Origin: Pusillibacter faecalis
GTDB taxonomy: Bacteria; Bacillota; Clostridia; Oscillospirales; Oscillospiraceae
Length of the DNA stretch: 64,000 bases
Assembly (NCBI RefSeq): GCF_018408705.1
Contig: NZ_AP023420.1
Location: 1,178,001-1,242,000, forward strand
Direction: 5' to 3'
The notes beneath the pieces were generated by a model. It worked only from the letters and a program-made list of their open reading frames with translations. It was not told the DNA's origin and made no database searches. Positions 43,671-52,494 of this stretch are shown here, one piece after another. Within the stretch, counting starts at the first letter, position 1, and each line of letters opens with the position of its first letter. Position numbers and translations under genes: made by a program.

Positions 43671-44705
43671 ATGAAAACCATTCTCGTGCTCTTCGGCGGC
43701 TGTTCCACGGAATATGAAGTATCCCTCCAATCCGCCTGCGCCATTCTTGGCCACATGGACGCGCGGCAATATGCGCCCCTTCCGGTGGGGATCACCCGGG
43801 AGGGACAGTGGCGCTATTTCCCCGGACCCCTATTCCATCTGGAGACCGGGGACTGGCAGGACCAGCCCGCGTGCGTGCCCTGCACGCTCTCTCTGGATCG
43901 GGGCGCCCGGCAGCTACTTCTCTCCGATGGCCGCCGCCTGCCCTTTGAGGCCGTATTCCCGGTGCTTCATGGCAAAAACGGGGAGGACGGCACGGTTCAG
44001 GGCCTGTTCGAGCTCACGGACGTGCCGGTGATCGGCTGCGGAACCCTTGCCAGCGCGCTGGGGATGGACAAGGTCCGGGCCCATCTGCTGGCCTCCCAAG
44101 CCGGCGTCCGTGTGCCCAAAAGCGCCGTATTCAGCCGGGGCGCGGACCTCGCCGCCATCACCCAGGCGGCGGAGACTCTGGGCTATCCGCTCTTTATCAA
44201 GCCCGTCCGGGCCGGGTCCTCCTTCGGCGTCTCCCGGGCAGCAGCCCCGGACCAGCTCCCCGCCGCCGTGGAGGAGGCCTTCCGCCATGACCGGGAACTT
44301 CTTTTGGAGGAGGCGGTCCCCGGCTTTGAAGTGGGCTGCGCCGTCCTGGGCAGCGAAACGCTCACTGTGGGGGCCGTAGATGAGATCGAGCTCTCCGAGG
44401 GGTTTTTCAGCTATGAGGAGAAGTACACCTTGAAGACCTCCCGCATCCACTGTCCCGCCCGCATCCCGGCGGAGAAGGCCGCGGAAATTCAGGCGGTGGC
44501 AAAGCGCATCTACCGCGCGCTGGACTGCCGGGTGTTTGCCCGGGTGGACCTGTTTCTCACCCCGGCGGGGGAGATCGTTTTTAACGAGGTGAACACCATC
44601 CCCGGCTTCACTGTCCACAGCCGCTATCCCAACATGATGCGTCAGGCGGGAGTTGATTTTGGGGACCTCCTGCACCGCATTCTCCAGCTGGGGGTGGGTG
44701 CATGA
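43671..44705 (+). CDS. vanG: D-alanine--D-serine ligase, VanG type
   Basis: A 344-residue ATP-grasp ligase starting MKTILVLFGGCSTEYEVSLQ, the typical VanG opening. It contains FPVLHGKNGEDGTVQGLFEL, the ATP-binding FIKPVRAGSSFGVS, the omega-loop EEKYTLKTSRIHCPARIP and the metal-binding VFNEVNTIPGFT. The EKY element and the vanXY/vanT neighbours indicate D-Ala-D-Ser rather than D-Ala-D-Lac. The product replaces D-Ala-D-Ala in wall precursors and lowers vancomycin binding. ATG 43671 follows AGGAGG by eight bases. Confidence 0.92.
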   Translation: MKTILVLFGGCSTEYEVSLQSACAILGHMDARQYAPLPVGITREGQWRYFPGPLFHLETGDWQDQPACVPCTLSLDRGARQLLLSDGRRLPFEAVFPVLHGKNGEDGTVQGLFELTDVPVIGCGTLASALGMDKVRAHLLASQAGVRVPKSAVFSRGADLAAITQAAETLGYPLFIKPVRAGSSFGVSRAAAPDQLPAAVEEAFRHDRELLLEEAVPGFEVGCAVLGSETLTVGAVDEIELSEGFFSYEEKYTLKTSRIHCPARIPAEKAAEIQAVAKRIYRALDCRVFARVDLFLTPAGEIVFNEVNTIPGFTVHSRYPNMMRQAGVDFGDLLHRILQLGVGA

Positions 44706-45445
44706 GAACTGTGACCATCCCCCGCAGCCGGGTATTTCACGGCCCCCTGGCGGTTGTCAACCGCTCCCATCCCCTTCGCGGAGACATCCCGACTGATCTG
44801 GCCGCGCCAGATGACCGCTATCCGGACACTCTGATGGAACGGCGGGCGGCCCGGCTGCTGTCCGCCTGCATCCGTCATGTGGGCGGCGGCCAAGAAATCC
44901 GCCCGGTCTCCGGCTGGAGGAGCCGGGAGGAGCAGCAGTCCATCTGGGACATGGCCCTGGCGGAGGAGGGAGCGGCGTTCACCCGGAAATACGTGGCTCT
45001 TCCCGGCTGCAGCGAGCACCAGAGCGGCCTTGCCATCGACCTGGGCCGCGCCTGTGAGCCCGTGGACCCCATCTGTCCCGACTTCCCCTACGACGGCGTC
45101 TTCGGCGCCTTTCGCCGCGCAGCGGCGGATTATGGCTTTATTGAGCGGTACCAATCCGGCAAGGAACACCTGACCGGGATCGCCGCGGAGCCCTGGCACT
45201 TCCGCTATGTGGGGGTGCCCCACGCCCGCATCTTGGTCTCCCACGGCCTGTGCCTGGAGGAGTACCCGGACTTTCTCCGGGAGCGGCCCCGGCGCTGTAT
45301 CCTCCCGGGCGGGCGGGCGGCCTGGGCTTTCTACATCCCCTGCGCTCAAGCGGAGGTGGATATCCCGCTGCCGGATACGTGCTGTCAACTTTCAGGGGAC
45401 AATATTGGCGGGCTGATCGTCACCGCCTGGGAGAAGCCGTTGTGA
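44702..45445 (+). CDS. vanXY: VanXY D,D-dipeptidase/carboxypeptidase
   Basis: A 247-residue zinc peptidase of the VanY/VanXY family. GCSEHQSGLAIDLG provides the SxHxxGxAxD zinc motif and AAEPWHFRYVG supplies the catalytic Glu and third His. VSGWRSREEQQSIW is the substrate-side block. No signal peptide is seen, so it acts in the cytoplasm, hydrolysing D-Ala-D-Ala and trimming normal precursors. It starts at an ATGA overlap with vanG, ensuring coupled production. Confidence 0.92.
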   Translation: MRTVTIPRSRVFHGPLAVVNRSHPLRGDIPTDLAAPDDRYPDTLMERRAARLLSACIRHVGGGQEIRPVSGWRSREEQQSIWDMALAEEGAAFTRKYVALPGCSEHQSGLAIDLGRACEPVDPICPDFPYDGVFGAFRRAAADYGFIERYQSGKEHLTGIAAEPWHFRYVGVPHARILVSHGLCLEEYPDFLRERPRRCILPGGRAAWAFYIPCAQAEVDIPLPDTCCQLSGDNIGGLIVTAWEKPL

Positions 45446-46821
45446 ACGGGCGGGCGCCGTGTGCCGCTTTGGACCACCTCCTGGTGGCGGTGCTGGTTGT
45501 AGTCAGCCTTACCTCTCCCCTGGCCAGCCTGACCTATCTGCTGTATGCAGGGTATATCGTCCTGGTACGGGGCGCATCCAGGCTTCTGGGTATGGAGCGT
45601 CTGCTGGCGGAAAACTGTCTGGGGCATTTTTTCGCCGTTTTATGTCTGGGCCTTGCTCTCTCCGGGCTGCTTCTGATCCTTCGCCCCCGGCCGCTGTCCC
45701 CCACTGTCCGGGCCTGGCGGGAGGTGGATTTGGATGCCCTGCGCCACAACGCCGCCGTGCTGCAAGCCGTCCTTTCTCCGGGACAGAAGCTGATGGCGGT
45801 GGTCAAGGCCGATGCCTACGGCCACGGTGCAGTCCAAACCGCCCGCTGCCTTCAGCGCGGCGGCGTCCGTGCCTTTGCGGTAGCCTGCCTCTCCGAGGGG
45901 ATCGCCCTGCGGCGGGCGGGCATTCAGGGCACGATCTTAATTTTGGGCTACACACCGCCGGAGGCGGTCCCTCTCCTGCGGCGCTGGCGGCTGACCCAGG
46001 CCGTAGCGGACGAGGCCCACGGCCACGCCCTGGCCGCCCAGGGCCGCCCAGTCCGGGTCCACCTGGCTCTGGACACCGGCATGCACCGCCTCGGCATCCC
46101 CCCAGAGGATCACGGCGCCATCCGGAGGCTGTTCTCGGAAAAACATCTGGTAATTCGGGGGGTATTCTCCCACCTGTGCGTCTCGGACGATCTGCAACAG
46201 TCCTCCTATACCCAGCTCCAGCTGGACCGGTTTTATGACGCACTCTCCTGGATGCGGATATCTGATCTTGACCCGGGAGACACCCATATTCAGGCGAGCT
46301 ATGGCATCTTAAATCTGCCGCCCCAGCCCTGCCGGTATGCCCGGGCGGGCATCCTTCTCTACGGAGTACGCAGCGGCGGCGAGCCCACCGCCTTCTGGCC
46401 GGACCTGCGCCCGGCGCTGTCCCTTCGGGCCCGGGTGGCCACGGTCCGGCGGCTGAACGCCGGGGAATCTGCCGGATACGGACTCGCCTTCCGGGTGGAT
46501 CGGCCCACGGTGCTGGCGGTCATCACCATCGGCTATGGGGACGGACTCCCCCGGGAGCTCTCCCAGCGGGGCGGCGCAGTCTTGATTCGAGGCCGGCGGT
46601 GCCCTCTGGCGGGCCGCATGTGTATGGATCAGCTGTTTGCCGACGTGACGGAGCTGCCAGAGGTCCACCCCGGAGACCGGGCCACCATCATCGGCTCCGA
46701 CGGAACATCGGTGATTCCGGCAGAGGAACCGGCCTCCCTGTGCGGCACCATCACCAACGAGCTGCTCTCCGCGCTCAGCCGCCGGCTCCCGCTGGTGTAC
46801 GTGGACGGCAGGTCTCCCTGA
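45442..46821 (+). CDS. vanT: VanT-type serine/alanine racemase with short membrane part
   Basis: A 459-residue protein. Residues about 90-459 form a fold-III PLP racemase: MAVVKADAYGHG holds the PLP Lys, QASYGILNLP is the VanT-type catalytic Tyr region, and GRMCMDQLFADV is conserved. The N terminus has only two hydrophobic segments (about residues 12-40 and 58-80), whereas VanT enzymes usually carry some ten. GTG 45442 overlaps the vanXY stop. It supplies D-Ser for VanG. Confidence 0.88.
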   Translation: MNGRAPCAALDHLLVAVLVVVSLTSPLASLTYLLYAGYIVLVRGASRLLGMERLLAENCLGHFFAVLCLGLALSGLLLILRPRPLSPTVRAWREVDLDALRHNAAVLQAVLSPGQKLMAVVKADAYGHGAVQTARCLQRGGVRAFAVACLSEGIALRRAGIQGTILILGYTPPEAVPLLRRWRLTQAVADEAHGHALAAQGRPVRVHLALDTGMHRLGIPPEDHGAIRRLFSEKHLVIRGVFSHLCVSDDLQQSSYTQLQLDRFYDALSWMRISDLDPGDTHIQASYGILNLPPQPCRYARAGILLYGVRSGGEPTAFWPDLRPALSLRARVATVRRLNAGESAGYGLAFRVDRPTVLAVITIGYGDGLPRELSQRGGAVLIRGRRCPLAGRMCMDQLFADVTELPEVHPGDRATIIGSDGTSVIPAEEPASLCGTITNELLSALSRRLPLVYVDGRSP

Positions 46822-46848
46822 GCCCCGGCAGGCTTTTTCATACGACAG

Positions 46849-46878
46849 GACGGCGGCCTGGATGGGCCGCCGTCTCTT
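46849..46878. terminator. Terminator between vanT and the YibE/F gene
   Basis: GACGGCGGCC pairs with GGCCGCCGTC around a short loop and is followed by TCTTATTCTT. It lies between convergent genes. Confidence 0.75.
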
Positions 46879-46890
46879 ATTCTTGGAAGA

Positions 46891-48069
46891 TCATGGGGCG
46901 ATCACACTCTCCCCACAGGCATCGGCGCCCCGCCCCAGATCGGTTTTCGTCAGCAGGAGACCGCTGGTGATGGCAGTGAGAGGCGCCACTGTCACCAGAC
47001 CGAAAGAGCCCACAATCGTGTGGACAATCTCCGCGGCCACGTACTTGTAGTTCAAAATGAACTCCACTGGCGTCCCCTGGGCCATAAATACCATTAAAAG
47101 CGCGATATAGCTTCCGGAGTAGGCCAGCAGCAGTGTGGTGGTTGTGGAGCCGCAGGCAGCCCGTCCCACGGCAAAGCCGGAGGAGATGGCCTCCCGTGTG
47201 CCGATGTCCGGCCGCTTTTGCACCACCTCGTATACCGCGGAGCAGACGTCCACCGACAGGTCCATCACTGCCCCGGAAGACCCCAGAAAGATAGAGGCCA
47301 TAAAGATTTGGGTCAGGTCCAGGTGCTGATATCCGGCATACAGCAAACTTTCGCTGGACTCCATGACCGCACCGTGAATTTGAAACAGGTCCGTAAATAC
47401 AATCCCCAGCACTGCCGTCACACCAATACCCAACACCGCCCCAGACGCCGCCGCCAGACAGCGGCGCTCAAAGCCGTAGATCAGGCTGAGGATGAGCCCT
47501 GTCAGCACCACGACCAGTCCAAGCGCCACCCACACCGGGTTCCACCCCCGCAGCAGACAAGGCACCAGCACCTTCCACATGAGCAAAATCGTGTCGATAA
47601 AGGAGAGCACAGCCCGCACCCCCGTCCAGCCGGCGAACAGCACCAGCAGCAGGAGAAATATCCCCGCCAGCATCAGCTCCTTGTCAATTCGGTAGTGGTC
47701 TGTCATGGAGACCGTGGTGATCTGATCCCCGTCGTGACTGACGGTGACAAACGCGATGTCGCCGGGGGCAAACAGCTTATCCTCAGCCAGGGAGCCGTTC
47801 AGACGGTTCACTGCGTCCACCGTCCGCCCCTCAAATTGGCCGCCCAGCAGCCGCACGGTGCATCGCTGCTCGCCGGAGCGGACCAGACCGGTATCAATGA
47901 TCGTACTCTCGTCGGTGGACAGCACCTCCGCCCGAACCCGGTCAGCACTCTGATAGACCAGCGCCTCCTCATAGCCTGTGGGCAGAACCAGCAGCACTGC
48001 CAGCAAAATCAGCGCCGCCAGCACAGGCCCATGGGTCTGGCGGGAGAGCGTGGGAGCATGAAATTTCAT
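46891..48069 (-). CDS. YibE/F family membrane protein
   Basis: A 392-residue protein of the YibE/F family (PF07907). A first membrane segment (about residues 16-34) is followed by a soluble beta-rich outer domain of about 100 residues, then seven or so membrane segments. SSESLLYAGYQHLDLTQIFM, SIFLGSSGAVMDLSVDV and the end ITSGLLLTK are typical. Function of the family is unknown. ATG 48069 follows GGAGG; it lies 100 bp after the alkaline phosphatase gene with a hairpin between (48092-48114). Confidence 0.87.
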   Translation of the reverse strand: MKFHAPTLSRQTHGPVLAALILLAVLLVLPTGYEEALVYQSADRVRAEVLSTDESTIIDTGLVRSGEQRCTVRLLGGQFEGRTVDAVNRLNGSLAEDKLFAPGDIAFVTVSHDGDQITTVSMTDHYRIDKELMLAGIFLLLLVLFAGWTGVRAVLSFIDTILLMWKVLVPCLLRGWNPVWVALGLVVVLTGLILSLIYGFERRCLAAASGAVLGIGVTAVLGIVFTDLFQIHGAVMESSESLLYAGYQHLDLTQIFMASIFLGSSGAVMDLSVDVCSAVYEVVQKRPDIGTREAISSGFAVGRAACGSTTTTLLLAYSGSYIALLMVFMAQGTPVEFILNYKYVAAEIVHTIVGSFGLVTVAPLTAITSGLLLTKTDLGRGADACGESVIAP

Positions 48070-48091
48070 AGAGCCTCCTGAAAACAGCGCC

Positions 48092-48114
48092 GCAGGGGAG
48101 CTGTGCTCCCCTGC
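48092..48114 (-). terminator. Hairpin between phosphatase and YibE/F genes
   Basis: GCAGGGGAGC pairs perfectly with GCTCCCCTGC around TGT. A short TTTTC follows some nine bases later on the minus strand, so termination is probably partial. Confidence 0.5.
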
Positions 48115-48169
48115 CGGCAGATGGAAACCGGCTGCGGAGAATCTTCCCCGCAGGAAGGCTGACTCCATG

Positions 48170-49732
48170 TCAGCGAACGCCCACCAGGGCGGCCAGCTTC
48201 GTGTAAATCTGGGTGTTGTCGTAGTAGCCGTTGAAGGTGTCGGCGCCCGCGCCCTCTGCCAACACCGCAACCGGCAGGCCGGTATGGCTGTAAGAGGTGA
48301 AGGACACGCCGGATTTGTTGTTGATGATGTGGGTGATGGTAACGCTCAAAGGCTCGTAGGTGCCGTAAAGTATAGACTCCTCCTGATCGTACGGACTGGC
48401 GGCAGTGCCGTTGACGCTTTTTTCATAGGCAGTTTTGAGCTGCTGCATCTCATAATCAGTGAGAACCAGCTTGTCGCTCTGCGCGCCGGAGGCCTTCAGG
48501 CCAAAGAGCTTTTCCACATCCCTGAGAACGTCCGCAAAGGGTGTCTTCTCTGTCTTGTACTTGGCCACATAATCGCTGTCAAACTTGGCAAAGGAAATCT
48601 TCTGGTTTTCCAGCAGGTCCAGATAGGTGTCATAGTCGGTGCCGGCATAGCCGATGGTGAGGCCGCCGGTCTCATGGTCTCCGGTCACAAGGATCAGCGT
48701 GTCACTGGGATGCTTCTTCGCGAAATCCACGGCCACCTGAACAGCGTCGGCCAGGGCCTGAGTGTCATGAATGGTGGAGGCGGCGTCATTGGCGTGGCAG
48801 GCCCAGTCGATCTTGCCGCCCTCGCACATCAGGAAGAAGCCCTTGCTGTTGTTCAGAACCTCGATGCCCTTTTCCACATAGTCCGCCAGGGACCACATAT
48901 CGCTGGTGCGGTCAATTTCATAGGCCATGGCGTCGCTGTCAGCCAGATCCTCGTCGATGAGAATGGCCTGATCCGTGGAGGCGTTGATTGCGGAGGCCTC
49001 CGCATTGGTCCTGGCCACGGTGTAACCGGCCTCCTCTGCCAAGGTGTACAGGTCCTTTTGATGGCCGTCCGCGCCGGTGGGCTTGAGCAGACCGCCGCCT
49101 GCAAAGTAGTCAAAGCCCGACGCAACCAACTCCAGTCCGATCTCATAGTAGTCATTGCGGCTGGCCTGATGGGCATAGAAGGCGGCGGGAGTGGCGTGGT
49201 TGAGATTGACGGAGGAGATGACACCGATCTCCCAGCCCTTTTGCTCCTTCAGCTTTTCCGCAATGGTCTCATATTTTTTAGACCCGGTTTCGTCCACGTT
49301 GATGGAGCCGGAATAGGTCTTGTAGCCGGTAGCGATGGAGGTGGCGGTGGAGGCGGAGTCCGGCGCGAAGGAGTTGGAGTCATAGGTCACAGCAGAGCCA
49401 GCGGCCTCAAAATTCATAAAGTTCAAATACTCGGGACCGTCCAGCTTAGCGCCCTGGTTGTCATCCAGGCTGGGCTGCGCCTGCCGGTAATCCGCATCCT
49501 GCAACGCGCCGAGATAATCGGAGGTGGATTGAATCTGCGGATAGCTCATGCCGTCTCCAATAAATAAAAACACGTATTTGGGATTTTTAGCCGCACCGTA
49601 GACGGCGGTTTCCGTCATCGCGGCGGTCTTTTCCGTCTCGGCGGCTCCTCTTTGAACAGCGGGAGCGGCGCAGGCGGCAAGGCCAAGTATGGTGACGCCG
49701 GCCAGCGCTCCTGCAAACAGTCGTTTCATCAT
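48170..49732 (-). CDS. Alkaline phosphatase, lipoprotein
   Basis: A 520-residue PhoA-superfamily alkaline phosphatase. A lipoprotein signal ends LGLAACAAP with the lipid-bearing Cys near residue 20. FLFIGDGMS binds metal, and DSASTATSIATGYKT contains the nucleophilic Ser. CEGGKIDWACHAND and VTGDHETGGL carry the other metal ligands, and the last His is in SYSHTGLPV. It releases phosphate outside the membrane. Several starts are possible; ATG 49732 has AGAGG eight bases upstream. No Pho-box-like repeat was seen. Confidence 0.93.
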   Translation of the reverse strand: MMKRLFAGALAGVTILGLAACAAPAVQRGAAETEKTAAMTETAVYGAAKNPKYVFLFIGDGMSYPQIQSTSDYLGALQDADYRQAQPSLDDNQGAKLDGPEYLNFMNFEAAGSAVTYDSNSFAPDSASTATSIATGYKTYSGSINVDETGSKKYETIAEKLKEQKGWEIGVISSVNLNHATPAAFYAHQASRNDYYEIGLELVASGFDYFAGGGLLKPTGADGHQKDLYTLAEEAGYTVARTNAEASAINASTDQAILIDEDLADSDAMAYEIDRTSDMWSLADYVEKGIEVLNNSKGFFLMCEGGKIDWACHANDAASTIHDTQALADAVQVAVDFAKKHPSDTLILVTGDHETGGLTIGYAGTDYDTYLDLLENQKISFAKFDSDYVAKYKTEKTPFADVLRDVEKLFGLKASGAQSDKLVLTDYEMQQLKTAYEKSVNGTAASPYDQEESILYGTYEPLSVTITHIINNKSGVSFTSYSHTGLPVAVLAEGAGADTFNGYYDNTQIYTKLAALVGVR

Positions 49733-49842
49733 CGTCATTTCCTCTTTCCTTAAACAAATTTGATGCCGTGGTACAAGAGAGAGTATAGATCAGACTCGCA
49801 GTTGGCGAAACCAAGGGCAGGAAAAGTTTAGGTTAAATTTCT

Positions 49843-50113
49843 GTGGAACGGAGCGTCTTTGTCTCCTCCGGCGCGCCGCTCCCCTGCCAGCCGATGAGAG
49901 GGAGGACCTGTCCTTTGTCTGGGAGGCGGTCAAGGCGCTTCCTGTCCCATACCAGGAGGTCATCCACCGCTTCTACTACGTGGGCTATTTCACTGCCCAG
50001 ATTGCAAAAATTCTGCACCGGAAGGAGTCCACTGTTCGTTCAAACCTCCGCTACGGTCGGATCAAGCTGAGAGAATTTCTGAGAGAGGAATACGGCTTTG
50101 AAGAAATATCAAC
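49843..50113 (+). pseudogene. Remnant of an ECF-type sigma factor (region 4 only)
   Basis: The reading frame gives LPADEREDLSFVWEAVKALP, then PYQEVIHRFYYVGYFTAQIA and HRKESTVRSNLRYGRIKLRE, a clear sigma-70 region 4. Region 2 is missing; upstream sequence is unrelated and reaches the phosphatase promoter. The frame has no start codon in a fitting position and runs on past the expected stop. It is followed by a broken anti-sigma gene, so the pair is decayed. Confidence 0.75.
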
Positions 50114-50670
50114 AGGCCATGCGCCGTTTGGAATTAACCGAGATGCACGAGCGCATTCTGACGCATCTGTGCGCTCCGGGCGCACGCTCTCGGTTGCCGC
50201 ATGCCTTGTTGTTTTGCTGGCAGGCGTCCTGGCGCTTCCCAGGCTGTTTCCCGGCCATTCGTCAGATTCCCCCGACATACTAGCGGTACCGGACATTGCG
50301 GAAGCCGCCTCAGCAGCGGAGCTTTCAGACCTAGTCGGCTTTCCTGTTGAGGACATCGGCACCGCCCTGTCATTTGAGGTCCAGGAGGCCGCCTATATCG
50401 CTTACTGGAAGGAGCTGATTACCTATACCGGTGCCACGCAGACTGTAACCTGCCGCAAAGCAGTTGGCACGGAACCCCCTTCCGGGATGTATGAAGATTA
50501 CCCTGTCCGAGGACCCTTTGCGGTTGGCGCCAGTACCGGCGTACTGATGGGAGAAGACAAGAATGCTCTGGTCCGACGGAATCTATGCGTATTCCATGCA
50601 GCTCTCTGCGGGCGTCTCAAAAGATGTCCTGCTGGAAGCTGCCGCCAGCGTAAAACCGTCCCCCTTCTGA
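50098..50670 (+). pseudogene. Disrupted anti-sigma factor (DUF4367-like)
   Basis: Three pieces in two frames add up to one protein. The first starts at TTG 50098 (KKYQQAMRRLELTEMHERIL). The second, in the next frame from about 50170, has the membrane segment VAACLVVLLAGVLALPRLF and VGFPVEDIGTALSFEVQEAA. The third returns to the first frame near 50569 with WSDGIYAYSMQLSAGVSKDV and ends at 50670. The last block is typical of DUF4367. Two frameshifts make function unlikely. Confidence 0.75.
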
Positions 50671-50730
50671 CCTGGCGCCGTCCGGCGGTCACTGCCAAAG
50701 CTGAAGCTTTTTGCACCGAAAGACGGCGGG

Positions 50731-50780
50731 AAAGCCGGACGTATGAGGCCATCCAACATACGTCCGGCTTTAATATTTTT
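50731..50780 (+). terminator. Intrinsic terminator
   Basis: AAAGCCGGACGTATG pairs perfectly with CATACGTCCGGCTTT across an 11-base loop, followed by AATATTTTTC. It ends the decayed sigma/anti-sigma unit and may also serve the convergent amidohydrolase gene. Confidence 0.85.
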
Positions 50781-50897
50781 CTATGCAAGCACATGGCAAA
50801 CAGCAGCGGTCACCACTTCTCCATCTCCCTGCGGGGCAACCGAAAAGGATGCGCAAAAACTTCATATGCACCTGCCCTTGTTTATGTGCGCTGGGTT

Positions 50898-52082
50898 TTA
50901 TGCCCCGAGATATTTCAGCACCAGCCCTATCTCCATCTCAGCGCCTATGGGCAAAACCTCTTCATCCAGAAGAAACCTGGGATTATGGTTTTCCGTGTCT
51001 GTTTTCTTCTCCGGATTTGCAGAGCCAATATAGTAATAAAGTCCTGGTATGTGCTGCATAAATTCCGCAAAATCATCTCCTCCCATCGTTGCATATTCCC
51101 TGCCGCTTTGAATGTTTTCCTCACCCAACAGCTCCGCAGCAACGGCTGTCGCCATCTTCGCAAGATTTTCATCATTCTTTACGAGTGTATTTCCACACTT
51201 AAACGACAGCTCGCAAGTACAGCGATGCGCATGACAAATCTCCTTTGCTATCGCCGCAAAGCGTTCTCGAACCTGGGCGTCGTTCTCGTGTAAACAACGG
51301 ATGGACCCTTCCAGCTCCAGCGTCTCAGGGATCACAATATTCTTTTCCCCGGCGTGTATCTTGCACACGGTTATAATCGTTGGGTAAATTGCATTCCATT
51401 CCGTGGAAACCATCGTCCTAATCCCCTGGAGCACGTTCATCGCAGCATCAATCGGATTGATCGCCCGGTCCGGGTGTCCGCCATGCCCGCCCTTTCCGCC
51501 AATACGCATGTTGAAGTAATAGGCGGATGCCATCATGGGGCCGGCAAGAATTCCCACTTTCCCACTGGAAATCCGTGGCCACACATGCAGTCCAAAAACG
51601 GCATCCGGTTTTGTGTCGTCCAGTACACCGGCTTGTATCATCAATTCAGCCCCGGCGTCCTCTTCGTTTGGCTGAAATAAAAACACAATGTTTCCAGGTA
51701 ACTTCTCGCGATACTGGGCAAGAATCTTTGCGACAATCAGCTGAATGGCCGTGTGTCCATCGTGACCGCAGGCATGCATCACCCCAGGGGTCTGGGAGGC
51801 AAAGGGAAGATTGGTCTGTTCCTCAATTGGCAAAGCATCTATGTCGCTTCGCAGCATCACTGTTTTTCCTGGGCGCCCACCCGTTAAAATTCCCACAACA
51901 CCAGTCTCAGTATACCTTTTCGTGGGAATTTTCAACTTATTCAAATACTCCTCAATGATCTGGGCTGTGCGGTACTCCTGCAGTCCAAGCTCTGGATGAG
52001 CGTGGAAATCTCGGCGCAAGGCAATCAATTCATCGCTAGACTCCGCAACAGCTTCCTGAATATCAAATAACCGATTCTGCAT
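50898..52082 (-). CDS. M20 family amidohydrolase
   Basis: A 394-residue M20D metallopeptidase. LRRDFHAHPELGLQEYRTA at the start, HACGHDGHTA and FQPNEEDAG supply metal ligands and the catalytic acid, and GGHGGHPDRAINPIDAA marks the lid domain. Such enzymes remove acyl or aminoacyl groups from amino acids (hippurate or N-acetyl substrates). CAGGAGG precedes the ATG. A long imperfect hairpin and a LacI-type operator lie upstream, linking it to the nucleoside locus, though its substrate is unknown. Confidence 0.9.
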   Translation of the reverse strand: MQNRLFDIQEAVAESSDELIALRRDFHAHPELGLQEYRTAQIIEEYLNKLKIPTKRYTETGVVGILTGGRPGKTVMLRSDIDALPIEEQTNLPFASQTPGVMHACGHDGHTAIQLIVAKILAQYREKLPGNIVFLFQPNEEDAGAELMIQAGVLDDTKPDAVFGLHVWPRISSGKVGILAGPMMASAYYFNMRIGGKGGHGGHPDRAINPIDAAMNVLQGIRTMVSTEWNAIYPTIITVCKIHAGEKNIVIPETLELEGSIRCLHENDAQVRERFAAIAKEICHAHRCTCELSFKCGNTLVKNDENLAKMATAVAAELLGEENIQSGREYATMGGDDFAEFMQHIPGLYYYIGSANPEKKTDTENHNPRFLLDEEVLPIGAEMEIGLVLKYLGA

Positions 52083-52128
52083 CTTTCTCTTCCTCCTGAC
52101 ATAATATTGAATTTTAATCTGTGCGAAT

Positions 52129-52200
52129 CTGTTCAGAACGCATTTCAGCTCAACAACTGCGAGCGCCTCGTTGTTTAAAAGCTCAAGTGCATCTGAACAG
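52129..52200 (-). repeat. 72-bp imperfect inverted repeat in the amidohydrolase leader
   Basis: CTGTTCAG...CTGAACAG bounds an imperfect palindrome; arms of about 28 bases match at most positions (CATTTCAGCTC against GAGCTTTT, AACAA against TTGTT). It lies 47-118 bases before the start codon and could act as an attenuator or RNA stabiliser. Confidence 0.55.
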
Positions 52201-52294
52201 CTTTCTGCCCGGTTGAATCTTGTCCGTCATGGATGCCGGCATATATGAAAAGGGCATATCATAGCTGCTGAAAAGCAGTCGATTGCGCCAAAAT

Positions 52295-52306
52295 TAAAAC
52301 GTTTTA
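52295..52306 (-). promoter_or_regulatory. LacI-family operator copy 1
   Basis: The perfect 12-bp palindrome TAAAACGTTTTA with central CG, as usual for LacI-family operators. The identical word occurs at 53782-53793. It lies upstream of the amidohydrolase gene. Confidence 0.65.
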
Positions 52307-52494
52307 CTTTCGCATATTCCCTCAAAGAAAATACGAATTTATTCCTTGATGAGGCAACGAAAACGGCGGCCCTTCCATCGCCGGGAAAACAGCATTGCCT
52401 CCCCTTGGAATGGCCGGGATAAAGAGCCGCTTCCCCCCTTGTGTACTAGCGGCACCAGCAGAGCGGAAAGCCTATGCTGCCGCCCATATGCCGG

